From the NCBI RefSeq assembly GCF_900102535.1, contig NZ_FNBP01000016.1, positions 1-43,692 of the forward strand: a stretch of DNA of 43,692 nt. Direction: 5' to 3'. Position numbers and translations under genes: made by a program. Positions 41,372 to 43,692 of the stretch are shown here, piece by piece; position 1 is the stretch's first letter, and each line of letters begins with the position of its first letter. Below the pieces are notes generated by a model. The model was not told the DNA's origin and made no database searches. It saw only the letters and a program-made list of their open reading frames with translations. This stretch comes from Sulfitobacter delicatus. Lineage in GTDB: Bacteria; Pseudomonadota; Alphaproteobacteria; Rhodobacterales; Rhodobacteraceae.

Positions 41372-42894
41372 CCCGCTTGGTTTTGGTGCTGGGCGACCAG
41401 CTATCGCAGGATCTTTCAGCCTTGCGCGAAGCCGATAAGGCCCGTGATGTCGTGGTCATGGCCGAGGTCGCACAAGAGGCCGAATATGTGCGCCACCACC
41501 CCAAGAAGATCGCGCTGGTCTTTGCCGCCATGCGCAAATTTGCCCGCGCGTTGGAGGAGGACGGTTGGAACCTGCGCTACACGCCGCTGGACGATCCCGA
41601 AAACGCGGGCTCCATCGTCGGGGAACTCCTGCGCCGCGCGGACGGAACCGGTGCCGGCGACGTTATCGCGACGGAGCCGGGGGAGTGGCGATTGATCGAA
41701 AAGCTGAATCACGCGCCCATCCCGACCCATATTCTGCCCGACGACCGTTTCATTGCCAGCCGCAAGCGTTTCGAAGATTGGGCCGAGGGTCGTAAGGCCT
41801 TGCGGATGGAGTACTTCTACCGCGAGATGCGTCGCGAGACCGGGCTATTGATGGAGGGTGACGACCCGGCGGGCGGCAAGTGGAATTTTGACCACGACAA
41901 CCGCAAACCGCCGAAAGAGGGCTTGAACTTTCCCGCGCCGGTGACTTTCACGCCTGATGCCGACACCCAAGCCGTATTGGAGCTTGTGGCAAAGCACTAT
42001 GGCGACAACTTCGGCGATCTTGAGCCTTTTGATCTGGCCACCACGCGGGAAGAGGCGTTGCAAGTGCTTTCGCATTTCATCACCCATGCCCTCCCGCGCT
42101 TTGGCGATTACCAAGACGCGATGATGCAGGATCAACCCTATCTCTTCCACGCGCTTATCTCGCCCTATATGAACCTCGGCCTGTTGAACCCGATGGAGGT
42201 TTGCCGTGCCGCCGAAAAGGCTTGGCAGGATGGCGATGTGCCGATCAACGCCGCCGAAGGTTTCATCCGGCAAATCCTTGGCTGGCGCGAGTATGTGCGG
42301 GGCATCTATTTTCTCGAAGGGCCGGACTATGCCGAGCGCAATGCCCTTCGGCACGACCGCGATTTGCCGGACTTCTATTGGGGTGCTCAGACCCATATGA
42401 ACTGCGTGGCGCAGGCGGTTGATCAGACCAAACGCTATGCCTATGCGCATCACATTCAACGGCTCATGATCACCGGAAACTTCGCCCTGCTCGCGGGGGT
42501 CGACCCACACCAAGTCCATGAATGGTATCTGGAGGTCTATGCGGATGCCTATGAATGGGTCGAGGCGCCCAATACCGTCGGCATGAGCCAGTTTGCCGAT
42601 GGTGGGGTAATCGCGTCCAAGCCCTATGTCTCGTCCGGCGCCTATATCAACCGCATGTCGGATTACTGCAAAGGCTGCACCTATAGTGTCAGCGCCAAAA
42701 CAGGCGAGAACGCCTGTCCGTTTAACTTGCTCTACTGGCATTTCCTCGACCGCCATCGGGATCGCTTTCAGGCCAACATGCGGATGAAGAATATCTATGC
42801 CAGTTGGGACAGAATGGACGCCGACCGCCGGGAAACCGTTCTGCGCGAGGCGGGTCAGTGGCTCGCCCGTTTGGATGCGGGAGAGACTGTCTAA
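41365..42894 (+). CDS. Iron-sulfur bacterial photolyase/cryptochrome (PhrB/CryB family, FeS-BCP)
   Basis: A 509-residue member of the prokaryotic FeS cryptochrome/(6-4) photolyase family. The N-terminal domain (LVLVLGDQLSQDL) would bind a lumazine-type antenna. The helical domain binds FAD (FIRQILGWREYVRGIYF). Cysteines C347, C435, C438 and C451 reproduce the spacing of the four [4Fe-4S] ligands of Agrobacterium PhrB (350, 438, 441, 454), each exactly three lower. It probably repairs UV (6-4) photoproducts, or acts as a blue-light sensor like CryB. The start is GTG 41365 or 41368; the latter gives a GTGA overlap with the SDR stop. Confidence 0.95.
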   Translation: MVTRLVLVLGDQLSQDLSALREADKARDVVVMAEVAQEAEYVRHHPKKIALVFAAMRKFARALEEDGWNLRYTPLDDPENAGSIVGELLRRADGTGAGDVIATEPGEWRLIEKLNHAPIPTHILPDDRFIASRKRFEDWAEGRKALRMEYFYREMRRETGLLMEGDDPAGGKWNFDHDNRKPPKEGLNFPAPVTFTPDADTQAVLELVAKHYGDNFGDLEPFDLATTREEALQVLSHFITHALPRFGDYQDAMMQDQPYLFHALISPYMNLGLLNPMEVCRAAEKAWQDGDVPINAAEGFIRQILGWREYVRGIYFLEGPDYAERNALRHDRDLPDFYWGAQTHMNCVAQAVDQTKRYAYAHHIQRLMITGNFALLAGVDPHQVHEWYLEVYADAYEWVEAPNTVGMSQFADGGVIASKPYVSSGAYINRMSDYCKGCTYSVSAKTGENACPFNLLYWHFLDRHRDRFQANMRMKNIYASWDRMDADRRETVLREAGQWLARLDAGETV

Positions 42895-42895
42895 C

Positions 42896-43252
42896 CTATC
42901 CGTCGCGCGCTGGGTGGACCTCTTGGCTATCCTGCGGCGCCTCTGCCCGGTCGAACATACCATAGTCGCGGATCACATGGGCGATGCGCAGATGGTAATC
43001 GGTGAAAATTCCCGCGCGCCCGGCTGCCTGCGCACCCCGGTGGGCGGTCAATTCGCGCCATGAGCGGACCGCTTCTTCATCGCGGAAAAAGGACAGCGAC
43101 AGCAGTTTGTCGGGGTTGGTCAGGCTCTGGAAGCGCTCGACCGAAATGAAACCGTCAATTTCGTCCAACAGAGGGCGCATCTCAGCAGCAATGTCGAGAT
43201 ATTCGTCGCGGCGATCCGGGTCAGGCAGGACTTCGAAGATGACGGCGATCAT
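42896..43252 (-). CDS. Antibiotic biosynthesis monooxygenase (ABM) domain protein
   Basis: A 118-residue ferredoxin-like-fold ABM protein: MIAVIFEVLPDPDRRDEYL, IDGFISVERFQSL and LLSLSFFRDEEAVRSWRELTAHR are typical. Members include quinol monooxygenases and heme-degrading enzymes; the activity here is unknown. The frame is open upstream to 43477, into the insertion-sequence end, but the domain starts at ATG 43252. Its stop lies 1 bp from the photolyase stop (convergent). Confidence 0.85.
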   Translation of the reverse strand: MIAVIFEVLPDPDRRDEYLDIAAEMRPLLDEIDGFISVERFQSLTNPDKLLSLSFFRDEEAVRSWRELTAHRGAQAAGRAGIFTDYHLRIAHVIRDYGMFDRAEAPQDSQEVHPARDG

Positions 43253-43397
43253 AGGGGTTTCCCAAGACGTACTAAAGCTTGCCTTCGGGATATACGCAAA
43301 TGCGCGATAGAGGAATAGCCACCACAGCCGTAGCGCTCTTTCAAAGTGCTGCCTCCGCATGAGAAAGGAGATATGGGCAAAAGTTGGTGATGCCTGA

Positions 43398-43691
43398 TCA
43401 GGCGGCAGTTTGAAGCTGGCTGATCCCATCGCGGAACTCAACCCCTTGGATGATCTCGGGCAGACGGTTCTGTCCATCGAGTTTGCGCCATCTCTTCTGC
43501 GCTGACATCATTAGCTTGAAGGCCATGGCCAACCCGGTCGTGCGGCTGAGGCATCCTTTGGTGCGTTTCGTGCGGTGCCGGACGGTGGCGAAGGTGCTCT
43601 CGATCGGGTTTGACGTCCGGATGTGCTTCCAGTGTTCCGCCGGATAGTCGTAGAAGGTCAGCAGCGCATCCCGGTCCTTGACCAGCTTGGT
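43398..43691 (-). mobile_element. IS256 family transposase, C-terminal part (cut by window edge)
   Basis: The last 97 codons of a mutator-type transposase on the minus strand, ending at TGA 43400-43398. Diagnostic pieces are HWKHIRTSNPIESTFATVRH, with the catalytic Glu of the DDE triad in NPIESTF, and RTKGCLSRTTGLAMAFKLM. The N-terminal part lies beyond the window. The element's inner end is probably near 43361-43370, where GGAGATATGGGCAAAAGTTG resembles an IS256-type terminal repeat. Without the other end this cannot be confirmed. Confidence 0.85.
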
Positions 43692-43692
43692 G

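Overview
The window is chromosomal DNA from an alphaproteobacterium of the Roseobacter group (family Rhodobacteraceae). I infer a Sulfitobacter-like organism; the genus is a guess. The evidence is the end of an rRNA operon followed by an initiator tRNA, GC-rich codon use, a DUF1467 gene directly after methylmalonyl-CoA epimerase, a membrane-anchored MoeB/ThiF protein after dut, a glnD/murJ neighbourhood and an FeS-type photolyase. Nearly all of it is ordinary core genome. No prophage, CRISPR array or defence island is visible. The only mobile DNA is an IS256-type transposase tail cut by the right edge and a pair of MITE-like repeats near 38.3-38.8 kb.

Layout. 1-803: 3' end of 23S, 5S, terminator, tRNA-fMet, terminator. 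804-1225: no gene seen. 1226-5776: a DUF305 membrane protein, aspS, a hemerythrin gene with a stress-type promoter, an unlisted 58-residue membrane protein and a GNAT acetyltransferase. 5813-10244: a response regulator, mce plus DUF1467, and a leftward group of a VOC protein, a class II HDAC-like amidohydrolase, a nitroreductase and an EI24 protein. 10350-18410: trpS, a rhomboid-fold protein without the catalytic pair, murJ, a CHAP lipoprotein, glnD and a PBP-activator lipoprotein. 18497-21733: rsmI, yraN, gshB and an esterase. 21678-25129 (leftward): comM, a GST and a cobalamin pair (histidine phosphatase and cobU). 25226-30931 (rightward): rpoH, coaBC, dut, membrane MoeB and an M3 oligopeptidase. 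30947-37546 (leftward): the cell-shape operon mreB-mreC-mreD-mrdA-rodA with a 2-hydroxyacid dehydrogenase at its end. 37733-43691: a VOC protein, the repeat pair, leuA with its leader, an SDR/photolyase pair, an ABM monooxygenase and the transposase tail.

Coherent systems. The mre/mrd operon builds the rod-shape elongation machine. MurJ, the PBP activator and the CHAP lipoprotein add envelope functions. GlnD senses glutamine. The phosphatase and CobU act in cobalamin nucleotide-loop assembly. RsmI, AspRS and TrpRS serve translation.

The most interesting regulatory feature is upstream of leuA: a 28-codon leucine-rich leader peptide (40556-40470), an attenuator-like hairpin, and a promoter placed so that the leader mRNA would start at its own AUG, with a 7-2-7 palindrome over the -35. 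Other points to check are the ECF-type promoters before the hemerythrin gene and rpoH, the pseudo-rhomboid, the membrane-tethered E1-like enzyme, and the inverted-repeat-bounded elements at 38335-38792.
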